Shown: positions 18,511-27,765, counted from the stretch's first letter. The stretch is DNA of 64,000 nucleotides from Pseudoduganella lurida (GCF_007830455.1 NZ_VLLB01000001.1:62001-126000); one strand, 5' to 3'. Notes: generated from the letters alone by a model not told the origin. Translations and numbers: made by a program.

Positions 18511-20592
18511 TTGTTGACCGTTCTCATGGCAACCTACAACGGCGCCGCCACGCTGCCGGGCGTGCTGGCCGCCTATGGCCGCCTCGTCGCGCCGGCCGAG
18601 GGCTGGCGCCTGATCATCGCGGACAATGGCAGCAATGACGGCACCGCCGCCGTCCTGGAACGCCACGCCGGCGGCCTGCCGCTGCTATGCGTCCATGAGC
18701 CCCGCCGCGGCAAGAACGTGGCGCTGAACGCGGCGCTGGCTTTGGCGCTGGCCGGCAAGGAGGACAACGGGCTGTTCGTGTTCACGGACGACGACGCCAC
18801 GCCGGATGCGGACTGGCTGCAGCACTTGGCCGCCGCGGCGCGCGAGCATCCCGACCACGACCTGTTCGGCGGCACCATCGTGGCCGACTGGGCCGTCCCC
18901 CCGCCCGCCTGGCTGGAACGCCTGGTACCCCTGGGCCTGACCTTCGGCATCACGCCGCCTGCCACACCCGAAGGTCCCGTGTTTCCCGGGCTGGTGTGGG
19001 GCGCCAACATGGCCATCCGGCGCGGGCTGTTCGAGGCGGGCCTGCGCTTCGATGAATCGATCGGGCCCACCGCGGGCGCCTACGCGATGGGCAGCGAGAC
19101 GCAACTGACACGCCGCCTGGGCGATGCAGGCCACCGTGCATGGTTCTGCCCTGGTGCACGGGTGGCGCACCATATCCGCGCGCACCAGATGACGCAGCCG
19201 TGGGTGCTGGAACGGGCCTGGCGCTTCGGCCGGGGCAAGTACCGTCAGGACTGTCCGGGCCGCTTTCCGGCCCTGTTCGGCCTACCGCGCTGGATGCTGC
19301 GCCAGTTCGCCGGCGAGGCAATCGGCCTGGCCGCCGCGTGGTTGCGGCGCGATGCGGACGGTTGCTTCCGGCATCGCTGGGAACTGGCATTTCTGCGCGG
19401 GTATTTCCATGAGGCGAAGCGACAGCGCGCTGGCGCCCGCAAACGCGTGCTGATCACCAGTTATTCGGGCGAACTGGGCGGCATGGAATTGCGGATGGCC
19501 GACGAAGCCCGTTTCTTGACGGCAGGCGGCTACGATGCAGTGCTGGCGCTGCGGCCGTTTCCCGGCAGCCCGGCCTGGATCCGCGGCTTGCAGGAGCGGC
19601 GCCTGGCGGTCAGCCGTTTCGCACCGCCGCCCGTCTTCGAACAGTGGCGCTGGCGCCGCGTCAACCGGCTGCGTGCGGCGCTGTTCGACAGCCGCACGCT
19701 GCGGCGCCTGCGGCCGGATCTGGTGCATGTGGCGTTCTGCTGGAGCGTCTATGGCGCCACCGCATTGTGGCTGGCCGCGCGCTGCCGGCTGCCCGCCGTG
19801 ATCAGCGTGCACAACACCTTTCCGCCGGACCAGTTCAGCCCCTGGCATCGCCCCATGCTGCACGAGGCGTTCGCCGCCGTGCGGGGCGTGTATGGCGCGA
19901 CCGCGGCGGCACTGGGGCATTTCGTCGCGCTGTACCGGCCGTACCTGCGCCCCGACGTGCGCCTGGCCGTGATCCCCAATTGCGTCGATACGGGGCGGTT
20001 CCGGCCGGCGCCAGCGCTGCGTGCCGCGGTCCGTCAGCGCTGGCAGCTGCCGAGCGATGCCCTGCTGATCGGTTCGGTTGCCCGGTTGTCCGAACAGAAG
20101 CGGCCGGAAGCCCTGATCCGCCTGCTGCACGCCTTGCGGCCGCGGTTCCCGGCCCTGTTCCTGCTGCTGGCGGGCAGCGGACCGCTGGAACCGGCGTTGC
20201 GACGCCTTGCCATCGAGCTGGACATCGAACCCTATGTGATCTTCGCGGGCTTCCAGCAGCACGTCGACGAAATCATGCCGGCGCTGGACCTGCACCTGCT
20301 GCTGTCGCGGCGCGAGGGCTTCGGTATCGCCACCATCGAGGCGCTGGCCTGCGGGGTGCCGGCCGTTGCAACGGACGTGCCGGGCAACGCGGATGTGCTC
20401 GACGGCCTGTCCGGCGGGGTGCTGGTACCGCTCGATGACGAGGCTGCCGTCGTGGCGACCGTGGCCGGCTTGCTGGCCGACCCGGCACGGCGTGCGCGCA
20501 TGGGCGAAGTGGGGCGCGCGGAAGTGGCGCAGCGCTATGGCATGGCGCACGTGCAGCGGCTCGTCCACCAGTTCTACGAAGGGCTGCTGTAA
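18511..20592 (+). CDS. GT2-GT4 fusion glycosyltransferase
   Basis: A 693-residue protein made of two glycosyltransferases. Residues 1-300 form a GT2 (GT-A fold) enzyme: VLMATYNGAATLPGVL, ADNGSNDGT and the metal-binding DDDATPD. From residue 311 a GT4 (GT-B) enzyme follows: ITSYSGELGGMELRMADEA, SVHNTF, GSVARLSEQKRPEALIRLL and the nucleotide-sugar motif REGFGIATIEALACGVPAVATDVPG (in part). It probably adds two successive sugars to the lipid-linked EPS unit. The TTG start at 18511 has AGGAG 8 nt upstream. The next gene starts immediately after the stop (TAAATG). Confidence 0.88.
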   Translation: MLTVLMATYNGAATLPGVLAAYGRLVAPAEGWRLIIADNGSNDGTAAVLERHAGGLPLLCVHEPRRGKNVALNAALALALAGKEDNGLFVFTDDDATPDADWLQHLAAAAREHPDHDLFGGTIVADWAVPPPAWLERLVPLGLTFGITPPATPEGPVFPGLVWGANMAIRRGLFEAGLRFDESIGPTAGAYAMGSETQLTRRLGDAGHRAWFCPGARVAHHIRAHQMTQPWVLERAWRFGRGKYRQDCPGRFPALFGLPRWMLRQFAGEAIGLAAAWLRRDADGCFRHRWELAFLRGYFHEAKRQRAGARKRVLITSYSGELGGMELRMADEARFLTAGGYDAVLALRPFPGSPAWIRGLQERRLAVSRFAPPPVFEQWRWRRVNRLRAALFDSRTLRRLRPDLVHVAFCWSVYGATALWLAARCRLPAVISVHNTFPPDQFSPWHRPMLHEAFAAVRGVYGATAAALGHFVALYRPYLRPDVRLAVIPNCVDTGRFRPAPALRAAVRQRWQLPSDALLIGSVARLSEQKRPEALIRLLHALRPRFPALFLLLAGSGPLEPALRRLAIELDIEPYVIFAGFQQHVDEIMPALDLHLLLSRREGFGIATIEALACGVPAVATDVPGNADVLDGLSGGVLVPLDDEAAVVATVAGLLADPARRARMGEVGRAEVAQRYGMAHVQRLVHQFYEGLL

Positions 20593-22032
20593 ATGGCCGG
20601 CGCACGCCGCTCGCTGCTGGTGTCGTTTGCCGAGCGCTACACGGCGCTGGTCATCGGCACGCTTGGCACGATGCTGGTCGCCCGCATGCTCACGCCGGCC
20701 GAGATCGGCGTGTTCTCGATCGGCGCGGTGCTGGTCGGGCTGGCCCAGGTGCTGCGCGATTTCGGCGTTGGCCAGTATGTGGTGGCCACTGCCACGCTGG
20801 GAACAGCGCAGTTGCGCGCAGCCCTGGGCGTGGCAACGACGGCCGCGTGGTCGCTGGCCGCCGTCGTCGCGTTGCTGGCCGGGCCGGCGGCGGCGTTCTA
20901 CGGTCAGCCGGTACTGCGCGACGTGCTGTTGCTGCTGGCGGTGAACTTCCTGCTGGTGCCGCTCACGTCGCTCACCTTGTCCTGCCTGCGGCGCGCACTG
21001 CGGCTGTCGGCGATCTACCTGATCAACACTACGCACAGCGTCACGCAGCTTTCATGCACGCTCTGGCTGGCAGCGGCCGGCTACGGCAGCCTGAGCCTGG
21101 CCTGGGGCACGGTGGCTGCCGCCATGGCAGCCGTGATCGTCAGCCTTCCGCTGCGGCCGGCCGGCATGCCGTGGCTGCCGTCGTGGAAGGGCGCCGGTGC
21201 CGTGTTGCGTTTTGGCGCCTATGCCACGGGCGGCAATATCGTCGACGAGGCGGGGGTGGCGGCACCGGAGCTGATCGTCGGCAAGCTGCTGGGACCGGAG
21301 GCGGTCGCCGTGTTCGGCAAGGCGCAGGCGATGCTGAACCTGTTCAACCAGGCCGTGACGTCCGCCGTCTCGCCCGTGCTGCTGCCGCTGTTTGCGGCGC
21401 AGGCCCGCGAAGGCCGCAGCCTGCGCGAGCCCTATCTCCTGACGGTCGGCTGCATGACGGCCATCGCCTGGCCCTTCTTCCTGCTGCTGGCGCTGCTGCC
21501 GCTGTCGGCGACGCGGCTGCTGTACGGGCCCCAGTGGGATGAAGCTGCCGCACTGATCCGCATCATGTGTCTGGCAGGCACGCTGTACAGCATGTTCAGC
21601 ATGGCGCGCTATTTGCTGGTGGCCACCGGCCATGTGCGCGAGCAGGCGCGGCTCGATACGCTGGCCGTGCTGGGGCGGGTGGCCGTGGTGTTGCCGGCTG
21701 CGGCTGGCGGATTGCAGTGGGTGGCGGCCGCCGTGGTGCTTGGCGCGATCTTCCGTAGCTGGCTGACGTGGCGCTGCCTGGCGAGACTGGCGGGTGTCGA
21801 CAGCCAGGACCTGCTTCGGGCCGCCATGCCGAGCCTGCTTGTCACCGCCGTCACGGCGCTTGCACCGCTGTCGGCATGCCTGTTCGTGCAACCAGGCACC
21901 AACCAGCTGCTGGTAGCCGTGGCGGCCGCGATCCCCCTGTGGCTTGCCGCGGTCGCGCTGGTGCGGCACCCGCTGGCCGGGGAACTGGGACTGGCCTGGC
22001 GCAGGATCCGGGGCAGGCTTCAAATCCCGTAA
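20593..22032 (+). CDS. Polysaccharide flippase (Wzx-like, MOP superfamily)
   Basis: A 479-residue integral membrane protein with about 12-14 hydrophobic segments, opening SLLVSFAERYTALVIGTLGTMLVARMLTP (in part), typical of the oligosaccharide flippase family. It should move the undecaprenyl-linked EPS unit across the inner membrane. The ATG directly follows the stop of the GT fusion gene, so the two are co-translated; the next GT4 gene is 32 bp downstream. Confidence 0.9.
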   Translation: MAGARRSLLVSFAERYTALVIGTLGTMLVARMLTPAEIGVFSIGAVLVGLAQVLRDFGVGQYVVATATLGTAQLRAALGVATTAAWSLAAVVALLAGPAAAFYGQPVLRDVLLLLAVNFLLVPLTSLTLSCLRRALRLSAIYLINTTHSVTQLSCTLWLAAAGYGSLSLAWGTVAAAMAAVIVSLPLRPAGMPWLPSWKGAGAVLRFGAYATGGNIVDEAGVAAPELIVGKLLGPEAVAVFGKAQAMLNLFNQAVTSAVSPVLLPLFAAQAREGRSLREPYLLTVGCMTAIAWPFFLLLALLPLSATRLLYGPQWDEAAALIRIMCLAGTLYSMFSMARYLLVATGHVREQARLDTLAVLGRVAVVLPAAAGGLQWVAAAVVLGAIFRSWLTWRCLARLAGVDSQDLLRAAMPSLLVTAVTALAPLSACLFVQPGTNQLLVAVAAAIPLWLAAVALVRHPLAGELGLAWRRIRGRLQIP

Positions 22033-22064
22033 TGCACTGTAACGCCAACGAACGGAGGTACGTC

Positions 22065-23234
22065 ATGCGTGTGGGCATACTGTCTTATCCGATGCTGTTC
22101 CAGCGCGAGGGCGGACTGCAGGTACAGGTGCGCGAGACGATCGCCGCATTGAATCGTCTGGCTGGCGACGGCCACCCGTCGCTGCGTGCGGAGTTGGCGG
22201 ATCCGAACCGCCAGCGGCTCGACCAGTTCGACCTGGTCCACGTGTTCTCGGCCATCAACGGCAATCATCGCGTGGTGGAGGCCGCCACCGAAATGGGGGT
22301 GCCGGTCGTGCTGTCGCCGCTGCTGTCGCCCGGCTGGAGCCGGACCGCGGCCTTCCGGGCCCGGGTCGCCGAGCGCCTGGCGGGCCGCCTGACCGACTGG
22401 AACGTGCAGACCAGCTATGCGCAGACAAAGCGCGCGTTGCAGCTGGCACGTCTCGTGATCGCGCTGGGCGAGCCGGAGCGTCAGGCCATCATGTCGGGAT
22501 TCCACGTCGAACCTGCCAGAATCCGGGTCTTCCCCAACGGTATCAGCCGGCATTTTTTCGCAGCAGGCCCGGACCTGTTCCAACAGCGCACGGGCATTGC
22601 CGGGCCCTTCGTCCTGATGGTCGGTTCTGTTAATCCCTACAAGAACCAGCGGGGACTCGTCGAGGCGCTGGCCGGACTCGACGTGCCTATCGTGCTGATC
22701 GGGCGGGTCGCCGGCGCGGAACAGGGCTACCTGGACAGCGTGCTGGCGTCGCCCTGGGTGCGCTGGCTCGGTGAGCTGAACCATGAGGACCCGCTGCTGG
22801 CCAGTGCCTACCGGGCGGCCGCCGTGGTGGCACTGCCGAGTCACGGCGAGGTGTTTCCGCTGGCCGTGCTGGAAGGCATGGCGGCCGGCACACCTGTCGT
22901 GATGACGAACGAGAATGCGCTGGACCTGCGCGGCAGCGATTTCGCGCTGCGCAAGGTCGCCTGGCACGATGGCGCCGCCCTGCGGCAGGCCGTGTGCGAA
23001 TTCATCCGGCAGCCGCCCGAGCGCGCTGTGGTCCAGGCACTGGTGGCGTCATATACCTGGCAAAGCGTTGCGGCGGGCATGGCCAGCGCTTATGCCGACG
23101 TACTCGGCGCAGTGCGCACCGAGCGCGCGCGGCAGGTGGGGCACTTGCCGCAGGCAGCCCCGGTACTGGTCTCGGCGGGAAGGGAGCGCGCGGCCGATGG
23201 CGCACTCACTGGCGAGCAGAGCGAAGATAGCTAG
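22065..23234 (+). CDS. Glycosyltransferase family 4
   Basis: A 389-residue GT-B enzyme: N-terminal VGILSYPMLFQREGGLQVQV, acceptor domain with VFSAINGNHRVVE, and donor domain with RIRVFPNGIS, LMVGSVNPYKNQRGLVEAL, VALPSHGEVFPLAVLEGMA and GTPVVMTNE. The ATG at 22065 has CGGAGG 7 nt upstream. Last gene of the rightward GT-flippase-GT4 operon. Confidence 0.9.
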   Translation: MRVGILSYPMLFQREGGLQVQVRETIAALNRLAGDGHPSLRAELADPNRQRLDQFDLVHVFSAINGNHRVVEAATEMGVPVVLSPLLSPGWSRTAAFRARVAERLAGRLTDWNVQTSYAQTKRALQLARLVIALGEPERQAIMSGFHVEPARIRVFPNGISRHFFAAGPDLFQQRTGIAGPFVLMVGSVNPYKNQRGLVEALAGLDVPIVLIGRVAGAEQGYLDSVLASPWVRWLGELNHEDPLLASAYRAAAVVALPSHGEVFPLAVLEGMAAGTPVVMTNENALDLRGSDFALRKVAWHDGAALRQAVCEFIRQPPERAVVQALVASYTWQSVAAGMASAYADVLGAVRTERARQVGHLPQAAPVLVSAGRERAADGALTGEQSEDS

Positions 23235-23282
23235 AAATAGGGGTGGGGCCGCCGCGCGGCGGACGGCATGGTCGCAGCCCTT

Positions 23283-23415
23283 GTGCGGTCAGGCGCAGTT
23301 GAGAAGGGCGCTGCTCGGTCAGGCAGTGCGATCGCGGTTCGGGCAGGCGCTGCCCGGGCAAGCACTGTTCGTTAAAGCACTTTTCGCTGCTTACGGTTCG
23401 TCAGCCGCAATCCGG
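23283..23415. repeat. Degenerate CGGTCAGGCGCTG-type repeats
   Basis: Between two convergent genes lie five to six imperfect copies of a unit near CGGTCAGGCGCTG (for example CGGTCAGGCGCAG, CGGTCAGGCAGTG, CGGGCAGGCGCTG, CGGGCAAGCACTG), spaced about 17-36 bp apart. No clear terminator with a T-run is visible here. Confidence 0.55.
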
Positions 23416-24186
23416 TCAGGCGCGCGGACGGTTGACCAGCCGGGCAGCGCCTTTTTCGCAGCGCAGCTCATGCTGCTCGATTTCCGGGAATTCGTCTGCC
23501 CAGCGGCGCAGGATTTCCCGTTCGTCTGGCCGCCCTGCATCGTCGAGGAACACGACACCACCCGGTGCCAGCCGGGGGAACAGTACGGGTGCGGCCGGAT
23601 AGCGGGCCAGCGCCCGGGTTGCCTGGGGCGGCCCGTCGATGACGATCATGTCGATCTCGCCGTCCGGTGGCAGGGCATCGGTTGCGTACCACGGCCATGT
23701 GGCGCCATCGAAAGTGCGCGGGATCAGCGGGGCGTCGAGTACGGTCGCCCAGTCCGCCAGGCCATGGCGGCGCAGCTGCTCGCGCGTCTGGCGCGCGTAG
23801 GCTGGGTCGTGTTCCAGGCTGTACAGCTTGCCACCGCCGTTGATCTGCAGGCAGCGCGCCAGCACGAGGGTGGACGTGCCGCTGCTGCATTCGACCACCA
23901 GTGCCGGCCGTTCCGCCAGCGCGTGCCGTGCCAGTTCCAGCAGGAAGTCGGGCGACGCTGCCCAGCCCCGCGTATCCGGCAGGCTGCGCGTCAGGCCGAG
24001 GTCCGTATACAGCCCCTGCAACGCCTCCAGCTGGCGAAACAGTCCGGCGGTCTCGCGCCGCGACTGGTCGCGCACGTCGTGCAGCATCAGGTGGATCAGC
24101 CGCACCTTGTGCAGCGTGTAGCCGCACAACAGCAGGATGGCCGCGATGAACAGCAAGGACGTCATGGGAAACATCAGCGGAGCCAT
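23416..24186 (-). CDS. Membrane-anchored class I SAM methyltransferase
   Basis: A 256-residue protein with one N-terminal membrane segment (MTSLLFIAAILLLCGYTLH) followed by a Rossmann-type SAM-binding domain: motif I is the variant VVECSSGTSTLVLARCL, followed by LYSLEHDPAYARQ and the acidic MIVIDGPP. The IDGPP motif is common in small-molecule/sugar O-methyltransferases. It is probably anchored facing the cytoplasm to methylate an EPS sugar or intermediate. AGGAG lies 7 nt before the start, 9 bp after the stop of the tyrosine kinase gene. Confidence 0.82.
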   Translation of the reverse strand: MAPLMFPMTSLLFIAAILLLCGYTLHKVRLIHLMLHDVRDQSRRETAGLFRQLEALQGLYTDLGLTRSLPDTRGWAASPDFLLELARHALAERPALVVECSSGTSTLVLARCLQINGGGKLYSLEHDPAYARQTREQLRRHGLADWATVLDAPLIPRTFDGATWPWYATDALPPDGEIDMIVIDGPPQATRALARYPAAPVLFPRLAPGGVVFLDDAGRPDEREILRRWADEFPEIEQHELRCEKGAARLVNRPRA

Positions 24187-24195
24187 GGCCGTCTC

Positions 24196-24969
24196 CTAAT
24201 CGTAGTAGCCGTACTGGTCGTTGCCGGTGAACGAGCGGATCTTGTTGTAGATCAGGTTGACGTGCCGGCACGGCTCGATCTGGCGCAGCGCTTCGCGTAC
24301 CGCGCTGTGCGTCGTGCGCTCCGATTCGACCACCATCACCACCTGACCCATCTGCGCGGCCAGCACGCTCGCCTCGGACGTAATCAGAAGCGGCGGCGAG
24401 TCGAAAATGACGATGCGATCCGCGTAGCGCGTGGCGATATCCTCCAGCAGGTGGGTCATGCTGCGGCTGGCCAGCAGTTCCGTCGCATGCTTGTTGCGGC
24501 GGCCCGCCGGCAGCAAGCTGAGCGCTGGCACGTTGGTCTTCAGGATGACGTCGGACAGGTCCAGGTCATCGTCCAGCAGCACATCCATCAGCCCGGCACG
24601 CGGCTGCAGGCCCAGTACGGTCAGCAGCGCCGGCCGCGCCACGTCGGCGTCCACCAGCAGTACCGTGGTGTCGCGCTCCATGGCCATGCTCATCGCCAGG
24701 TTGATTGCGCAGAACGTCTTGCCTTCCCCCGGCAGCGCGCTGGTAACGACGATCAGGTTGCCGTGGGGGACGGGCGGCCCGTCCAGGCCCCGCGCGCTGC
24801 GTAGCAGGGGCCGCTTGATGATGCGAAAATCCTCCGCGACGCCGGTACGCCCCCCTTCGTGCGTGACCATGCCCAGTTGCTGCAGCCGCGTCAGGTTGAT
24901 GTCGGCATAGCGTGCCTCGGCGGCCATCAGCAACGGCTCGGCACGCGGCATCTCGTCGAAGGGAATCAT
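24196..24969 (-). CDS. EPS tyrosine autokinase (CpsD/CapB type)
   Basis: A 257-residue BY-kinase cytoplasmic domain: Walker A SALPGEGKTF, Walker A' VLLVDADVARP, Walker B VIFDSPPLL, and a tyrosine-bearing tail GNDQYGYYD for autophosphorylation. It fits the PEP-CTERM locus autokinase family (TIGR03018). It works with the chain-length protein encoded 10 bp upstream to control EPS length and export. A GGGTGG-type RBS precedes the ATG. Confidence 0.93.
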   Translation of the reverse strand: MIPFDEMPRAEPLLMAAEARYADINLTRLQQLGMVTHEGGRTGVAEDFRIIKRPLLRSARGLDGPPVPHGNLIVVTSALPGEGKTFCAINLAMSMAMERDTTVLLVDADVARPALLTVLGLQPRAGLMDVLLDDDLDLSDVILKTNVPALSLLPAGRRNKHATELLASRSMTHLLEDIATRYADRIVIFDSPPLLITSEASVLAAQMGQVVMVVESERTTHSAVREALRQIEPCRHVNLIYNKIRSFTGNDQYGYYD

Positions 24970-24979
24970 GCGCCACCCG

Positions 24980-26512
24980 CTAGGTTTGAAGGATCGAGGA
25001 GGCCATCACGCCGCCGTAGGAGACGATCAGGCACGCTATGCCGGCACCGAAGCCGAGCTGCGAAAGGCGCCGCTTCTTGCGCTCCGGCTCGGTCCAGTTC
25101 ATCGCCACCGCGCCCAGGACGCGCAACCCGGTGGCCTCGCGCAGCTGCGCCGGACTCAGGTAGGTGGGCCGTACCTGCGCGATCAGCAGTGCGGTGGCCG
25201 CGCCGGCCAGCACCGCCACACCCAGCACGACGCTGTACAGCAGCGGGCGGTTCGGACCGATCGGCCGTAGCGGGACGGTGGGCGGGTCGATGATCTTGAA
25301 GCTCAGCATTTCGGTCGTCGTGCTCAGGTCACCGGACAGCTTGGCCGCTCCGCGCCGGCCGATCAGCTTTTCGTAATTGTCCTTGTTGATCTGGTAATCG
25401 CGAGTCAGCTGCGCCAATTGCGATTCCACTTCAGGTACCGCCTTGCTCTGCTCCAGCAGGGTGTCGTGCCGCTGCTGCATCTCGGCCACGCGCGCCTTGA
25501 TCGACGCCACGCGCGCATCGGCCTCGGTCAATGCCACCTTCAGCTGCTGCAGCATCGGGCTGTAGCCCTTGCCGGGGTCGGCCGGTGCCGTCCGGTGCTG
25601 CGCCTCCTGCACCTTGCGCTCTTCCAGCTGCGCAATCAGGCGACGTGTCGAGATGATGTCGGGGTGCGCTTCCGTGTACTGCAGCAGCAGCGCGTCGAGC
25701 GATTTATTCAGGGCGGAGATGCGCCCGTCCAGCTCCGGGTTGTCGATGGCTGCCGCAGTGCCGGGTTCGGTGCCGAGGATCGGTTCGTCACCCTGGATCT
25801 GCGCATTGATGGCGTTGCGGGCCTGTTCCGCTTCGGTGAGTTCCAGGCGCGCATTGTTCAGCGTGTCGGACGACATCAGCAGCTGCGCGCCATAGTCGAT
25901 GCCCTGGCGCGGCAGCAGGAAGTTGTTCTTCAGCTTGAAATCCTTGACGGTGTTTTCCGCCGCCAGCAGCTTGTCTTCATAGGCGCGGATCTGGTCGTCG
26001 ATGAACTGGACCGCTTTTTCGGATTCGCCCTTCTTGCCCTTGAAGCCGCCTTCCACGAAGATCGTCAGCAGCGACTGCACCACGTCGCGCACCAGCCGCG
26101 GGTTGCTGTTGCTGTAGCTGATCGTGTAGATGTCGTAGGTGCTCGTGCCGCCAATGCGGATCTTCTGCATCAGTTCGTCCACCTGCTTTTCATGCTCGCG
26201 CGGCGTGCTGGCCTTCACATCCAGGTCCACCATGCGGATGACCCGTTCGACGTTCGGGCGGCTGAGGAGAGTGCGGCTCATGATCGCGACCTGCTGCTCG
26301 ACATTGGGCACGGTGGTCATGCCGGACAGCAGGGGCTTCAGGATGCTTTGCGTGTCGACGAACACCCTTGCGGTCGTCTGGTAATCGTCTGGCAGCATGA
26401 AGACCTTGGCCCAGCCCAGGGTGGCGACCAGCCAGGCGACGATCACGGCGCACCAGCGGTATTTCCAGATTCCCTTCAACCCGGATTGCAGCTGGGCGAT
26501 GATTTCTTCCAT
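24980..26512 (-). CDS. EPS chain-length determinant (Wzz/PEP-CTERM subfamily)
   Basis: A 510-residue polysaccharide co-polymerase. It has an N-terminal membrane segment (WCAVIVAWLVATLGWAKVFM), a long periplasmic coiled-coil region (about residues 150-420) and a C-terminal segment preceded by the proline-rich box KIIDPPTVPLRPIGPNR, then LLYSVVLGVAVLAGAATALL and a final hydrophobic stretch. This is the architecture of the family TIGR03007. It regulates EPS chain length with the adjacent autokinase. First gene of the leftward operon; a TATAAT lies 32 nt upstream of the ATG. Confidence 0.92.
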   Translation of the reverse strand: MEEIIAQLQSGLKGIWKYRWCAVIVAWLVATLGWAKVFMLPDDYQTTARVFVDTQSILKPLLSGMTTVPNVEQQVAIMSRTLLSRPNVERVIRMVDLDVKASTPREHEKQVDELMQKIRIGGTSTYDIYTISYSNSNPRLVRDVVQSLLTIFVEGGFKGKKGESEKAVQFIDDQIRAYEDKLLAAENTVKDFKLKNNFLLPRQGIDYGAQLLMSSDTLNNARLELTEAEQARNAINAQIQGDEPILGTEPGTAAAIDNPELDGRISALNKSLDALLLQYTEAHPDIISTRRLIAQLEERKVQEAQHRTAPADPGKGYSPMLQQLKVALTEADARVASIKARVAEMQQRHDTLLEQSKAVPEVESQLAQLTRDYQINKDNYEKLIGRRGAAKLSGDLSTTTEMLSFKIIDPPTVPLRPIGPNRPLLYSVVLGVAVLAGAATALLIAQVRPTYLSPAQLREATGLRVLGAVAMNWTEPERKKRRLSQLGFGAGIACLIVSYGGVMASSILQT

Positions 26513-26543
26513 ACCAGTTTCTCCGAGTGAATCCCGTCGAGCG

Positions 26544-26549
26544 ATTATA
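26544..26549 (-). promoter_or_regulatory. Possible -10 box for the chain-length operon
   Basis: A perfect TATAAT on the minus strand ends 31 nt before the ATG of the chain-length gene. No convincing -35 box is seen 16-18 bp further upstream, so an activator or an extended element would be needed. Confidence 0.35.
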
Positions 26550-26602
26550 TGGTTGGGTTTGCGCGGGGCGCCCCGAACCTGCCGCCCGCTTGCGTCCCGT
26601 CA

Positions 26603-26642
26603 AAAAAAGCGGCGTACCGTCAAACGGGTTGACGGTACGCCC
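26603..26642 (-). terminator. Rho-independent terminator of the PEP-CTERM gene
   Basis: On the minus strand a perfect 13-bp stem (GGCGTACCGTCAA / TTGACGGTACGCC, 5-nt loop) is followed by seven T residues, 18 bp after the stop of the PEP-CTERM protein gene. It separates that gene from the chain-length operon downstream. Confidence 0.92.
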
Positions 26643-26660
26643 CAGCGGCACAGACGGGGA

Positions 26661-27605
26661 TCAGGACTTGCGGCGGCGGCTGATCAGCGACATGCTCAGC
26701 AGGCCGGCGGCCACGATCGCCAAGGTGCCGGGCTCCGGCACTTCCTGTTGCAGGGCATTGGCCAGCGTGTTGTGCTGGATGGTGATCTGGTACGTGGTGC
26801 CTGCGCTCAGCAGCGGAGTCGTAGCCAGGAAGGAATACACCGTGCCGGCAGCGTTGTATTCCGTCAGGCCCGGCGTGCCGTCCGTGCGGCTCACCGTGGC
26901 CAGCGCGTTCAGCTCATCCGGTGCGAACGTGAACACCGAGGCGCCGGTCGTCAGGTCGACGATGTTGATTGCCCACGACATCCGGGCATTCGCGTTGGAG
27001 GTGGCGCCCGCACCGGCCGAGACGAATGCCGCCGCATACGGATTGGCATCGAACGAAATGGTCATCGTATCGGAGGTGCCCAGCGTGAAAGCAAACGTGG
27101 TGGAGGTGCCCACATCCGAGTTGCCGGACGCCGTCTGCAGGTTGGTGTCCGTCGACGCGTCGGCACGGGTGGTGGCGCGGGCACCGGCCGGCGTGGCGCC
27201 GATCGTGATCACGGAACCGACCAGGCGCTGGTCCGCATAGCCGAAGTTGCCGGGCACGGGCGGCGGCGAGGGGAAGCGGTTGAAGTTGTTCTCGCCGATC
27301 GGCGGGCACGGGGCGCCCACGCATTGCTGCGGCACGTCCGGCTGGAGGCCCGACAGGATGGGGTTCGAGCGGGCATCGGCGGCGAACACGCCGTTCAGCG
27401 CCGCCGTGGCGTGCGCATCGTTGGTGCCGGTCAGCGTGGCGAAGTCGGTCGACGCATAGGCGGCGCCGTTGCCGTGCAGCAGGCGGAAGTTGTTGATGTC
27501 GAGAATGGCCGAGGCGAAAGTGTCTGCCCGGGCGCTGCCCACTGCGCCGATGGCGAGGGTCGCGGCGGCTGCCGTGACCAGGAGACCTTTTCTGAAGATG
27601 TTCAT
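26661..27605 (-). CDS. PEP-CTERM surface/secreted protein
   Basis: A 314-residue exported protein. It has a signal peptide (MNIFRKGLLVTAAAATLAIG, cut near ARA-DT), a Ser/Thr/Ala-rich body and the C-terminal exosortase tripartite signal VPEPGTLAIVAAGLLSMSLISRRRKS (in part): PEP motif, hydrophobic helix, basic tail. The body, with ILDINNFRLL, TGTNDAHATAALNGVF and CVGAPCPPIGENNF, resembles the EDSAP-1 group of exosortase-dependent surface proteins. It should be cleaved at PEP and released or anchored with EPS. GGAG precedes the ATG, and a near-consensus sigma-54 promoter lies 60-75 bp upstream. The gene sits alone with its own terminator. Confidence 0.93.
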   Translation of the reverse strand: MNIFRKGLLVTAAAATLAIGAVGSARADTFASAILDINNFRLLHGNGAAYASTDFATLTGTNDAHATAALNGVFAADARSNPILSGLQPDVPQQCVGAPCPPIGENNFNRFPSPPPVPGNFGYADQRLVGSVITIGATPAGARATTRADASTDTNLQTASGNSDVGTSTTFAFTLGTSDTMTISFDANPYAAAFVSAGAGATSNANARMSWAINIVDLTTGASVFTFAPDELNALATVSRTDGTPGLTEYNAAGTVYSFLATTPLLSAGTTYQITIQHNTLANALQQEVPEPGTLAIVAAGLLSMSLISRRRKS

Positions 27606-27664
27606 GGCATGCTACTCCTTGTGAGGTGGTTACGGCCGCAGGTCTGTGCCGACGACCAGCATTC

Positions 27665-27680
27665 AGCAGCATTCATGCCA
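27665..27680 (-). promoter_or_regulatory. Sigma-54 promoter of the PEP-CTERM gene
   Basis: The minus strand reads TGGCATGAATGCTGCT, against the consensus TGGCACGRNNNTTGCW: GG and GC are exactly 10 nt apart and only two consensus positions differ. It points to the PEP-CTERM gene, with the start codon about 60 bp downstream of the -12 box. Together with the sigma-54 activator PrsR in the same locus this is a convincing target. Confidence 0.75.
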
Positions 27681-27765
27681 CGCGTCCCGTTGTCGCAGAA
27701 TCAACGACTTAGGAAGTGGCGGCAGCGGCGGCGGGGAAATCTGAAAAAAAGTCCGACGCTTTGTG

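Noticed and set aside
27641..27655. A second sigma-54-like match (GGCACAGACCTGC, minus strand)
   Set aside because: The GG to GC spacing is 9 rather than 10 nt, which abolishes function; the match at 27665 is better.
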